DNA from: DASYTH01 sp035762905
GTDB lineage: Bacteria > Actinomycetota > Actinomycetes > Mycobacteriales > Pseudonocardiaceae
Length of the DNA: 22,177 bases
Assembly: GCF_035762905.1 (NCBI RefSeq)
Contig: NZ_DASUCC010000072.1
Location: 1 to 22,177 of the forward strand
Direction: 5' to 3'
Shown: one piece after another, positions 6,682 to 12,997 of the stretch
Position numbering within the stretch: the first letter of the stretch is position 1
Layout: each line of letters starts with the position of its first letter
Translations under genes and position numbers: made by a program
Notes under the pieces: generated by a model
Databases searched by the model: none
Seen by the model: only the letters and a program-made list of their open reading frames with translations
Told to the model about the DNA's origin: nothing

Positions 6682-8159
6682 ACCTGCTCACCGTACTGGT
6701 GATCCTGCTGCCGCTGGCCGGATGCCTTGTGGTGCTTGCCCTTCCGGAGCGGGTCGCGGTGGGCTTCTGTGTCTACGTCAGCGGGTTGACGCTGGCCGCC
6801 GCCGTGGGGATGGTGACCTGGTTCGACTACGGGCGTGCCGATCAAGTGCAGCTTTCCGTTGACCTGCCGTGGATTCCGGCGCTCGGACTACGGCTTCACC
6901 TTGGCGTGGACGGTATCTCGCTGCCGCTCGTGGTGCTGACCGCACTGCTGTGCGCGTTGTGCGCGGTCTACCTGACCCGGCCGGCCGGTTCGCCGGACCG
7001 GCCAAGGGCGCTGGTGTCGCTGCTGCTGCTCGCCCAGGTGGGTATGACCGGCACGTTCCTCGCCCTGGATCTGTTGCTGTTCTTCATGTTCTTCGAGGTG
7101 GTGCTGGTCCCGATGTACGCGGTCATCGCCGGGTGGGGCGGCGGGCCCGGCCGGGTCGCGGCGGCGCGTCAGTTCATCCTCTACACGCTGCTCGGTTCCG
7201 GGGTGCTGCTCACCGGGCTGCTGGTCATCTACACCAGTACGTCCACTTTGGACATTCTGGAGCTGACCCGGCGCGGCGGCGCCGGGATCGGTGCGACCGT
7301 CCAGGTGGTGGCCTTCCTGCTGGTGGCCGGCGGCCTCGCGGTCAAGGTTCCGGTGTGGCCGCTGCATTCCTGGCTGCCCGACGCGCACACCGAGGCACCC
7401 ACGGTCGGCTCGGTGCTGCTCGCCGGGGTGTTGCTCAAGATGGGCAGCTACGGCCTGGTGCGGATCGCCGTGCCGGTGCTGCCCGCGGGTGCCGCCGAGA
7501 TCGCGCCGGTGCTCGGGGCCCTTGGCGTGGTGGGCATCGTCTACGCGGCGCTGGCCTGCCTGGCGCAGCGCGATCTCAAGCGGCTGATCGCGTTCTCCAG
7601 CGTGGGCCACATGGGGTTCGTGCTGCTCGGGATCGCCACGCTCACCCCGGCCGGACTCAATGGCGCGCTGTTCGCCAACCTCGCGCACGGCCTGATCACC
7701 GGTCTGCTGTTCTTTCTGGCCGGTGGGTTGGCCCAGCGCTGCGGCGACACCGACATCGCCGGCCTTGGCGGCGGCCTGCTCGGCCGGGCGCCGCGGCTGG
7801 GCGGGCTGCTGGTGTTCGCCGCGATCGCCAGCCTCGGGCTACCCGGCCTGGCCGGGTTCTGGGGTGAACTGCTCGCCCTGCTGTCGGCGTTCCAGCCCGC
7901 AGGCGCGCTCGACCGCGAGCTGTACCTGGGGTTCATGGCCGTCGCCGGGCTGGGTGCGGTGCTCACCGCCGGCTACCTGCTGGTGATGTTGCGCCGGGTG
8001 GCGCAGGGCCCGGTGGGCGAGCCGGTCGCCGACGTCTCCGCGGTGGAGTGGGTGGTCTGGGCGCCGTTGGTGGTCTTGGTGGTCGTGGCCGGGCTGTGGC
8101 CGCGGCTGGTGCTCGGCGTGACCGACGGGGCGGTGCGCACGCTGCTGGGTGGTGGCTGA
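6678..8159 (+). CDS. nuoM: NADH-quinone oxidoreductase subunit M (NuoM), 493 aa
   Basis: Antiporter-like membrane subunit, middle proton channel. ATG 6678 overlaps the nuoL stop (ATGA). Landmarks: MFFEVVLVPMY with E140 (the membrane Glu), AVKVPVWPLHSWLPDAHTEAP with K223 and H230 (broken TM7 motif), LLKMGSYGL, and QRDLKRLIAFSSVGHMGFVLLG. Key ionisable residues are all present, unlike the Lys-to-Arg change in NuoL. About fourteen hydrophobic segments, normal length. Only 3 nt separate its stop from the nuoN start. Confidence 0.95.
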   Translation: MNLLTVLVILLPLAGCLVVLALPERVAVGFCVYVSGLTLAAAVGMVTWFDYGRADQVQLSVDLPWIPALGLRLHLGVDGISLPLVVLTALLCALCAVYLTRPAGSPDRPRALVSLLLLAQVGMTGTFLALDLLLFFMFFEVVLVPMYAVIAGWGGGPGRVAAARQFILYTLLGSGVLLTGLLVIYTSTSTLDILELTRRGGAGIGATVQVVAFLLVAGGLAVKVPVWPLHSWLPDAHTEAPTVGSVLLAGVLLKMGSYGLVRIAVPVLPAGAAEIAPVLGALGVVGIVYAALACLAQRDLKRLIAFSSVGHMGFVLLGIATLTPAGLNGALFANLAHGLITGLLFFLAGGLAQRCGDTDIAGLGGGLLGRAPRLGGLLVFAAIASLGLPGLAGFWGELLALLSAFQPAGALDRELYLGFMAVAGLGAVLTAGYLLVMLRRVAQGPVGEPVADVSAVEWVVWAPLVVLVVVAGLWPRLVLGVTDGAVRTLLGGG

Positions 8160-8162
8160 GCC

Positions 8163-9632
8163 GTGCCGCCCGAGCAGAGCATCGACTACCTGGCCACCGG
8201 ACCGCCGCTGGTACTGATCGCCGGCGCGCTCGCCGTGCTGGTGGCCGACGCCTTCCGGCCCCGCTCCGGGCTCGCAGCCGGCGGCGCACTGACCGCCGTG
8301 CTGGTGGCGCTCGGCGTCGAGGCGGTGCTGGCCGCGAACGCGCCCCTGGCGACGTTCTGCGTCGGAGCGTCCTGCTCCTACGCGGTGGACTCGTTCACCG
8401 TGCTGTTCCAGGTGGTGCTGCTGCTTGCCGGCCTGGTGGTGCTGCTGCTGGCCCGGGTCGAGATCCGGCAGACCCGGCTGCCGGCCGGTGAGTTCCACTT
8501 CCTGCTGCTGGCCGCGCTCGCCGGCGCGCTGACCCTGGCCGCCGGGCGGGACCTGGTGATCCTGGTGGTCGGGCTGGAGGTGGTGTCGCTGCCGCTGTTC
8601 GCGCTGGTGGCGCTGCGCCGCTACGACGGCCGCTCGACCGAGGCCGGACTGAAGATGTTCCTGGTGTCGGTGACCTCGACGGCCGTCATGCTATTCGGCA
8701 TCAGCCTGGTCTACGGCGCGACCGGCACGATGTTCCTGGACGCGATCGGCGCCGCGCTGCGCCGGCCGGACACCCCCGGTGCGGTCGCCGCGGCCGGCAT
8801 GGTGCTGGTGCTCGTCGGCTTCGGGTTCAAGATCTCCGCGGTGCCGTTCCATTTCTGGACGCCGGACACCTACCAGGGCGCGCCGGTCACGGTGGCCGCG
8901 TTCCTGTCGGTGGTCTCCAAGGCGGCCGGGTTCGCCGGGCTGATCCTGGTGCTGACCGTCGCGTTCGGACCACTGGTCGCCGTGTGGGGTCCGCTGGTTG
9001 CGGTGCTCGCCGCGGTCACCATGACCCTTGGCAACCTGGTGGCGCTGCGCCAGCGCACCGTGATGCGGTTGCTGGCCTGGTCGTCGATCGCGCAGGCCGG
9101 CTACATGCTGGCGCCGCTCGGGATGGCCGCCGGGGTGGCCGGAACCCGGGTGCCCGAGCTGGTCGCCGCCACGGTCGGCTACCTGGCGATCTATGCGGCG
9201 ATGAGCCTGGGCGTGTTCGCCGTGGTGAGTTACGCCGGCTGGATCGGCGGGCGGGGCGGGGGAGAGGTGGACGACTATCGCGGCCTGGCCGGGAGCCATC
9301 CGGTGACCGCGCTGGCCCTGGCGTTCTTCCTGGCCTGCCTGGCCGGGCTGCCGCCGGGGCTGGCCGGGCTGTTCGCCAAGATCGTGGTGTTCCGCGGCGT
9401 GCTGACCGGCGGCTTCGGCGCGCTTGCCGTGCTCATGGTGGTGAACACGGTGATCGGCCTGTACTACTACCTGGCCTGGGCCAGCCGGCTGTTCGCCCGC
9501 ACCGGATCGTCCGTCCATTTCGGACGGATGCCGCGGCCGGTGGTCGCCGCCGTGCTGCTGTCCGGAGTCGCCACGGTGCTGATGTCCGTGCTGCCCCAAC
9601 TGGTTCTCGGCATCGCGCCGGCGGGCGGGTGA
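8163..9632 (+). CDS. nuoN: NADH-quinone oxidoreductase subunit N (NuoN), 489 aa
   Basis: Antiporter-like subunit nearest the quinone end of the arm; last gene of the operon. It starts at GTG 8163, 3 nt after nuoM. Landmarks: LEVVSLPLFALVAL with E139, LRRYDGRSTEAGLKMFLVSV, FKISAVPFHFWTPDTYQGAP with K223 and H230, and VMRLLAWSSIAQAGYML. NuoN rather than NuoM is shown by the HFWTPDTYQGAP motif. Normal length. Its stop is 6 nt from the 3' end of the convergent Clp-N gene, leaving no room for a separate terminator. No soluble-arm genes follow in the window. Confidence 0.95.
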   Translation: MPPEQSIDYLATGPPLVLIAGALAVLVADAFRPRSGLAAGGALTAVLVALGVEAVLAANAPLATFCVGASCSYAVDSFTVLFQVVLLLAGLVVLLLARVEIRQTRLPAGEFHFLLLAALAGALTLAAGRDLVILVVGLEVVSLPLFALVALRRYDGRSTEAGLKMFLVSVTSTAVMLFGISLVYGATGTMFLDAIGAALRRPDTPGAVAAAGMVLVLVGFGFKISAVPFHFWTPDTYQGAPVTVAAFLSVVSKAAGFAGLILVLTVAFGPLVAVWGPLVAVLAAVTMTLGNLVALRQRTVMRLLAWSSIAQAGYMLAPLGMAAGVAGTRVPELVAATVGYLAIYAAMSLGVFAVVSYAGWIGGRGGGEVDDYRGLAGSHPVTALALAFFLACLAGLPPGLAGLFAKIVVFRGVLTGGFGALAVLMVVNTVIGLYYYLAWASRLFARTGSSVHFGRMPRPVVAAVLLSGVATVLMSVLPQLVLGIAPAGG

Positions 9633-9638
9633 TGGTGA

Positions 9639-10367
9639 TCATCCGGGTGTCGCCTCACCTCCGTTGACGTTCAGGCCGAGGTGCTTCTCCAGCCGCTCGA
9701 TCCGGGCCTGCAGGCTCCCGTAGCCGCCCATCGGCAGCGGGCCGGTCTTCACCCGCATGTGCTCGTATCCGGACAGTGCCGCGACCACCGCCCGGCGAGT
9801 GGCCCGCAGCTCGGCGCCCAGCCCACGCAGCACCCGCCCACCCGTCCCGTCCGGTTCGGCGATCAGGCCGAGCAGCAGGTGCTCGGAGCCGACGTAGTTG
9901 TGGCCGAGGGCGACCGACTCGGTCACGGCCAGCTCAAGCGCGCCCGCCGCCGCGGATCCGAACCCGGTGGCGGGATGATCCGGCGCCCGGCGCGCCGGCT
10001 CGGCCCTGGCCAGCTCGTGCGCCGCCCGTTCCGGCTCGACCTCCACCGCCGCGAGCACCTGCAGGGCCAGGTTTCCGCCTTCGGCCAGCAGGCCGTGCAG
10101 CAGGTGTCCGGTGCCGACCTCGGCGGCCAGCTCGGTGCGGGCCCGATCGATGCCCAGCCGGACCACCTGGCGGGCCCGCGCGGTGAACTGAGACAGCCGG
10201 GCCGTCGGGTCGTCCGCGCCGAGCGCGTCCAGGGCGATGCCCCGGATCGCCGACATCCGCCGGATCGACTGCTCGAGCGCCCGCTGGCAGATCGCCGACA
10301 CCGGTAACCCGGCCTCCCGGACGGCCTCGGCCAGGTCGTCCGGCAGGTAGACGTTGATTTTCGGCAT
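9639..10367 (-). CDS. Ribbon-helix-helix / tandem Clp-N domain protein, 242 aa
   Basis: The N-terminus (PKINVYLPDDLAEAVREAGL, about residues 2-40) has the look of a ribbon-helix-helix DNA-binding or antitoxin-like segment. Two Clp_N (ClpA/ClpC N-terminal) repeats follow: about 65-125 (ARQVVRLGIDRARTEL, VGTGHLLHGLLAEG) and 135-205 (LELAVTESVALGHNYVGSEHLLLGLIAE). There is no AAA+ ATPase module, so it is not a Clp ATPase; it may sense or bind Clp clients or act as a transcription factor. The C-terminal LQARIERLEKHLGLNV could form a short coiled coil. Its promoter carries a perfect inverted repeat within the spacer, suggesting autorepression. Single-gene unit, convergent with nuoN. Confidence 0.85.
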   Translation of the reverse strand: MPKINVYLPDDLAEAVREAGLPVSAICQRALEQSIRRMSAIRGIALDALGADDPTARLSQFTARARQVVRLGIDRARTELAAEVGTGHLLHGLLAEGGNLALQVLAAVEVEPERAAHELARAEPARRAPDHPATGFGSAAAGALELAVTESVALGHNYVGSEHLLLGLIAEPDGTGGRVLRGLGAELRATRRAVVAALSGYEHMRVKTGPLPMGGYGSLQARIERLEKHLGLNVNGGEATPG

Positions 10368-10373
10368 ACCCCC

Positions 10374-10404
10374 ATATATAACCCCTCTACGGGTTATTTG
10401 TCGA
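10374..10404 (-). promoter_or_regulatory. Promoter with embedded operator for the RHH/Clp-N gene
   Basis: Read on the minus strand: -35 TCGACA (10404-10399), an 18-nt spacer and -10 TATATA (10380-10375). The ATG follows 7 nt later (10367), predicting a leaderless mRNA. A perfect inverted repeat, ATAACCC (10378-10384) and GGGTTAT (10391-10397) around 6 nt, fills the spacer and touches the -10, an ideal place for a repressor. This AT-rich patch stands out from its surroundings. Confidence 0.65.
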
Positions 10405-10603
10405 TGTCATCGGGTCGGGCGGTCTGCTCGTTCCAGCCTCCCATTGGTCGGCGCCGGGCCGGTGAACGTCCACAGCGGACAGATCCAGCACCGCCGCAAA
10501 CGCGCGGGCAAAGGCGGCCGATGCGTCCACAGAGGTGCCGTGCGGCCAGACCGTCCGCCCGGATGGCCATACCTGTTCGGGCCAGGAGACCGAACTGTCC
10601 AGG

Positions 10604-10609
10604 TACGCT
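10604..10609 (+). promoter_or_regulatory. -10 element (TACGCT) of the HTH regulator gene
   Basis: TACGCT fits the actinobacterial TANNNT -10 pattern and ends 6 nt before GTG 10616, consistent with a leaderless transcript. No convincing -35 is seen. Confidence 0.4.
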
Positions 10610-10615
10610 GGGGTG

Positions 10616-11158
10616 GTGGACCAGGAAAGGGTGCCACCGCGCGGAGAGCCGATCGAGGTTCTCCCGGTCGTGGTTCTGTCCAAGACCTTCCCGGCCCGCC
10701 CGTCCTCGATTCCCGAGATCCGCGAGTTCGTCCGGCAAAGCATGGCCGACTCGCCGTTGACTGACGAGGACAACCGCGAGGTCAGCCAGACCGTGTTTCG
10801 CGCGCTGCTGGACGCCGCCGGCCCGACCGGGACCATCCAGGTGTCCTTCCGGATCTTTCCTGAGCACGTCGAGGTCGACGTGCTGCACTCGCACTCCGGT
10901 GAGCCGGGTGAGCCCACCCTGGCCGAGCTGCGCGAGGTGCACCCGCCGACGGTGCGCGCGGCGGAGCCGAGCGACGCCACCTTCGCCGAGTGGATGACCG
11001 AGGTGCTGCGCCGGGAGGGCCTGACCCAGGAAGCCGCGGCCCGCCAGCTCGGCGTGTCGGTGAAGACGGTGAGCCGGTGGGTGGGCGGCGAGACTGAGCC
11101 GCGGCTGCGCGATCTGCGCCGGATCCAGGAGCGCTTCGGGGAGCTGCCGCTGCCCTGA
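10616..11158 (+). CDS. Helix-turn-helix regulator with N-terminal domain resembling a degenerate RsbW-like ATPase
   Basis: 180 aa from GTG 10616 (GTG 10613 adds one residue), chosen because a -10 element lies 6 nt upstream. The C-terminal part, about residues 127-175 (LRREGLTQEAAARQLGVSVKTVSRW), is an XRE/Cro-type HTH. The N-terminal part, about 33-95, has the order EIREFVRQSM, DEDNREVSQTVFRALLDAA, GTIQVSFRIFPEHVEVDVL, which resembles the start of anti-sigma histidine-kinase-like ATPase domains. The N-box Asn is absent and no G-boxes follow, so ATP binding is doubtful. The HTH call is firm; the N-terminal resemblance is inference. Divergent from the Clp-N gene; the next gene begins 24 nt downstream. 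Confidence 0.8.
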   Translation: MDQERVPPRGEPIEVLPVVVLSKTFPARPSSIPEIREFVRQSMADSPLTDEDNREVSQTVFRALLDAAGPTGTIQVSFRIFPEHVEVDVLHSHSGEPGEPTLAELREVHPPTVRAAEPSDATFAEWMTEVLRREGLTQEAAARQLGVSVKTVSRWVGGETEPRLRDLRRIQERFGELPLP

Positions 11159-11182
11159 GCGTGACCCGATACCGTCACCGCC

Positions 11183-11455
11183 GTGAAGTTCCTGGTGATG
11201 TGGCGGATGGAGCTCGCCCTGCTGTCCAGCGAGATGGCCGCGGCGGTGGCCAGGATGCCCCGCTACGCCGGGCCGCTCGAGGAGCGCGGTTCGGTGATCG
11301 CCCGGTACCACCTGGTCGGCCAGCACGGCGGCGCGTGGATCTACGACGTCGGCTCCAATGAGGAGTTGGAGCGGCTGCTGGCGATGTCGCCGGTCTACAA
11401 CTTCGCGCGCTACGAGGTGCATCCGCTGGCCGAGATGCCGGATCAGGTCAGCTGA
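11183..11455 (+). CDS. Muconolactone delta-isomerase-like small protein, 90 aa
   Basis: The sequence from MKFLVMWRMELALLSSEM through GGAWIYDVGSNEELERLLAMSPVYNFARYEVHPL matches the ferredoxin-like fold of muconolactone delta-isomerase (CatC) and relatives: an N-terminal beta strand, a central helix and the SNEELERLL...SP segment. True CatC isomerises muconolactone in catechol breakdown, but no catechol-pathway genes are nearby, so this is probably a family member of other function. GTG 11183 follows a TACCGT -10-like element (11170-11175) by 7 nt, suggesting a leaderless mRNA. Normal family length. Confidence 0.8.
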   Translation: MKFLVMWRMELALLSSEMAAAVARMPRYAGPLEERGSVIARYHLVGQHGGAWIYDVGSNEELERLLAMSPVYNFARYEVHPLAEMPDQVS

Positions 11456-11515
11456 GTTGACGGCGCCGGGGCACCGGCGAACACTTGTGTCGCTGTCGAG
11501 TGACAGAGGTGTCCG

Positions 11516-11929
11516 ATGAGTGCGCCGCCGCGACCTCACCCCGCACGGGAACGCCACTGGGTCTGCGCGCAACGGCTACGCGAACGCCGCCTGGAACTGG
11601 GCCTCACCCAGCGCGAAGTCGTCGCCCGCCTGGCCCGCCGAGGCAACCCCACCACCAACCGCGCCCTGTCCGCCATGGAGAACGGCCGCGGCCTCGACCT
11701 CGGCCTGCTCCCCGAACTCGCCGAGTGTCTGGACTGCACCACCACCTACCTGCTCGGACTCACCACCCGCGCCCACTCCTGGCTCCCCGACGGCCACCTG
11801 CACCCACCGTTCACCCCCACCCCACCCCCGGCAGCCCTCCCCGCGCACCCGACCCCCACCACCGGCATCCTCGGCCCCCACCTCCCGTCCAACTTCACCG
11901 CCCCCACCCGCGCCCGCCGCCGCAACTAA
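11516..11929 (+). CDS. Small XRE-family helix-turn-helix regulator, 137 aa
   Basis: Residues about 14-70 form an XRE/Cro HTH: LRERRLELGLTQREVVARLARRGNPTTNRALSAMENGRGLDLGLLPELAECLDCTTTYLLGL. The remaining tail is rich in Pro, His and Thr and looks unstructured. GAGG lies just upstream of ATG 11516; TTGACG (11457-11462) and AACACT (11480-11485), 17 nt apart, are a plausible promoter. It has no operon partner: the 21-nt repeat array of block 2 starts 18 nt after its TAA. Target genes unknown. Confidence 0.85.
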   Translation: MSAPPRPHPARERHWVCAQRLRERRLELGLTQREVVARLARRGNPTTNRALSAMENGRGLDLGLLPELAECLDCTTTYLLGLTTRAHSWLPDGHLHPPFTPTPPPAALPAHPTPTTGILGPHLPSNFTAPTRARRRN

Positions 11930-11947
11930 CGCCCCGTCCCGCCCCGG

Positions 11948-12074
11948 GAGTCACCACCCCCAGACACCGAGTTGCCGTCGCCGGCAACCGAGTCGCCATG
12001 TCGCGCAACTGAGCTGCCGCCACCGGCACTCGAGTTGCCAGATCGGGACCGGTGAGCCCCCGATTCGGACTCGG
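11948..12074 (+). repeat. Composite repeat block 2, forward array (exact 21-nt period)
   Basis: Unit starts at 11948, 11969, 11990, 12011 and 12032 are exactly 21 nt apart, then 12054 (22 nt). Units begin GAGTCACC, GAGTTGCC, GAGTCGCC, GAGCTGCC, GAGTTGCC and GAGCCCCC; the clearest ends in CCGGCAACC. This is the same unit as in block 1, in the same orientation as the adjoining XRE gene. Confidence 0.85.
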
Positions 12075-12108
12075 GTCGCTGGTCAGCGAGGCCGGGCCAG
12101 GTCGGTCC

Positions 12109-12140
12109 GCGCCTGCGGCGCCGGCCGGCGCCGCAGGCGC
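12109..12140. repeat. Perfect 32-bp palindrome
   Basis: GCGCCTGCGGCGCCGG (12109-12124) is followed directly by its exact reverse complement (12125-12140), with no loop. It contains the GCGCCTGCGGCGC 13-mer shared with the block 1 palindromes. It sits between a forward array (11948-12074) and a reverse-oriented array (12197-12457), so the arrays point at it from both sides. Confidence 0.92.
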
Positions 12141-12196
12141 CGGGCGGAGTCCTTGGCGGTGTGTCCGGTCTGGCCGCTGCCCGGGCCGGAACCGGC

Positions 12197-12457
12197 GACT
12201 CGCGGGCCCGGGACCGCGGTCGGTTGCCGGAAACGGGGACTCGCGGATGAGTTGGGGACTCGCCGGGCGGGAACCGGTGGATTTGGTTGCCGGAAACGGG
12301 GACTCGCGCGGGAGTTGGGGACTCGCCGGCCCGGAATCGGCGGTGTGGTTGCTGGACTCGGGGACTCGCGGGTGGGTTGGGGACTCGGCGGCGGGAGTGG
12401 GCGGTTCGGTTGCTGGAGCGGGGGACTCGCCGAGAGGGGTGGCCGCGTTCGGCGAGT
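12197..12457 (-). repeat. Composite repeat block 2, inverted array with 62-bp higher-order period
   Basis: Read on the minus strand the units begin GAGTCCCC and often end TTCCGGCAACC, the block 1 unit inverted. On the plus strand GACTCG starts fall at 12197, 12238, 12257, 12301, 12320, 12363, 12382 and 12424. The alternating spacing of 19 and about 43 nt gives a three-unit super-repeat: GTTGC landmarks at 12223, 12286, 12348 and 12409 are 63, 62 and 61 nt apart. The right end carries the 9-bp-stem hairpin (12425-12457). Spacings of 19, 21 and 22 nt break any reading frame. Confidence 0.85.
12425..12457 (-). repeat. Conserved hairpin with 9-bp stem and 15-nt loop, copy 3
   Basis: ACTCGCCGA (12425-12433), a 15-nt loop, then TCGGCGAGT (12449-12457). 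Arms and loop length equal the copies at 3044 and 3374 while the loop sequence differs. The right flank matches the reverse complement of the left flank of those copies, confirming inverted orientation. Confidence 0.8.
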
Positions 12458-12540
12458 TGTCGGCTCGGGCACTCCGAATCGCCAGCTCGGGGTAGATGAA
12501 CTGCTGGTTGGGGGCCAGAGGCTGGTCAGGCGGCCAGGCC

Positions 12541-12590
12541 GCGCCTGCGGCGCGGCGCCGCAGGCGCAGCCCGGCCGGCGCCGCAGGCGC
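12541..12590. repeat. Triple-arm GC-rich palindrome cluster
   Basis: GCGCCTGCGGCGC (12541-12553) is followed after one base by its reverse complement (12555-12567), and by a second reverse-complement copy at 12578-12590. The first arm can therefore pair with either of two partners, as in the nested hairpins of block 1. Confidence 0.88.
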
Positions 12591-12603
12591 CGGGCCGGGC
12601 TTG

Positions 12604-12697
12604 GCGTGTGCCCGGTTCGGCAACTCCTCGGCCCGGAACTAGGGACTCGCCGGGCCGGAATCGGTGGTTCGGTTGCCGGAACCGGGGACTCGCCGAG
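12604..12697 (-). repeat. Composite repeat block 2, second inverted array
   Basis: On the minus strand units start near 12692 (GAGTCCCCGG), 12671 (GAACCACC), 12649 (GAGTCCCT) and 12627 (GAGTTGCC), spaced 21-22 nt. They then run into a segment ending AAGCCCGGC before the palindrome. That order (array, GAGTTGCC, AAGCCCGGC, palindrome) also occurs at 3201-3300. It begins immediately after the stop codon of the 12699 gene, on that gene's coding strand. Confidence 0.8.
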
Positions 12698-12698
12698 G

Positions 12699-12971
12699 TC
12701 AGTCGGTGTACTCGGTGAGTGTGAAGGAGTGGCCGGGAGACGGGGTGACGGTGACCAGGACGGTGCTCCCGTCTGCGAAGCGCAGGTCGAAGACGGGATC
12801 GAGGTCACAGAGGAACTGGAAGGCGGCGCGGGTGGAGTCGTCGACCAGGTGACCGCTGGCGTCCCAGCCGGCGTCGACGGCCTTGATCACGACGGCGACC
12901 TCGATGCTGTCCAGCAGGGTGCCCGAGTTCGCCCACCAGTCCAGCCAGCAGCGGCCCGTGAACCGGTCCAT
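12699..12971 (-). CDS. Small hypothetical protein, 90 aa
   Basis: Not recognised. ATG 12971 begins MDRFTGRCWLDWWANSG; the body alternates predicted strands and helices (IEVAVVIKAV, LRFADGSTVLVTVTPS) and ends in SFTLTEYTD. No signal peptide or membrane segment. The open frame continues upstream to 13697, but that extension crosses cbiM on the other strand and reads as low-complexity shadow, so the start is placed at the first Met giving compact globular sequence. It is divergent from cbiM with a spacer of little over 110 bp. The inverted repeat array abuts its stop codon. Confidence 0.65.
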   Translation of the reverse strand: MDRFTGRCWLDWWANSGTLLDSIEVAVVIKAVDAGWDASGHLVDDSTRAAFQFLCDLDPVFDLRFADGSTVLVTVTPSPGHSFTLTEYTD

Positions 12972-12979
12972 GTTGCCAT

Positions 12980-12997
12980 CTTGCGTGCGGGGGCAAG
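12980..12997. promoter_or_regulatory. Candidate operator in the cbiM upstream region
   Basis: Inverted repeat CTTGC (12980-12984), 8 nt, GCAAG (12993-12997) in the divergent spacer, with a further TTGCAA near 13045-13050 inside an unusually AT-rich patch (13031-13050). Nickel regulators of the Nur type bind TTGC and GCAA half-sites 9 nt apart; here the gap is 8, so this is only suggestive. Confidence 0.25.

Noticed and set aside
10466..10532. Two DnaA-box-like sequences (GTCCACA preceded by AC and GC)
   Set aside because: Only 7 of 9 positions match, just two copies, and no dnaA/dnaN context.
11895..12808. Minus-strand frames reading ESPFPAT-like repeats
   Set aside because: Unit spacings of 19 and 22 nt break the frame repeatedly, no conserved start with ribosome site, and palindromic runs interrupt.
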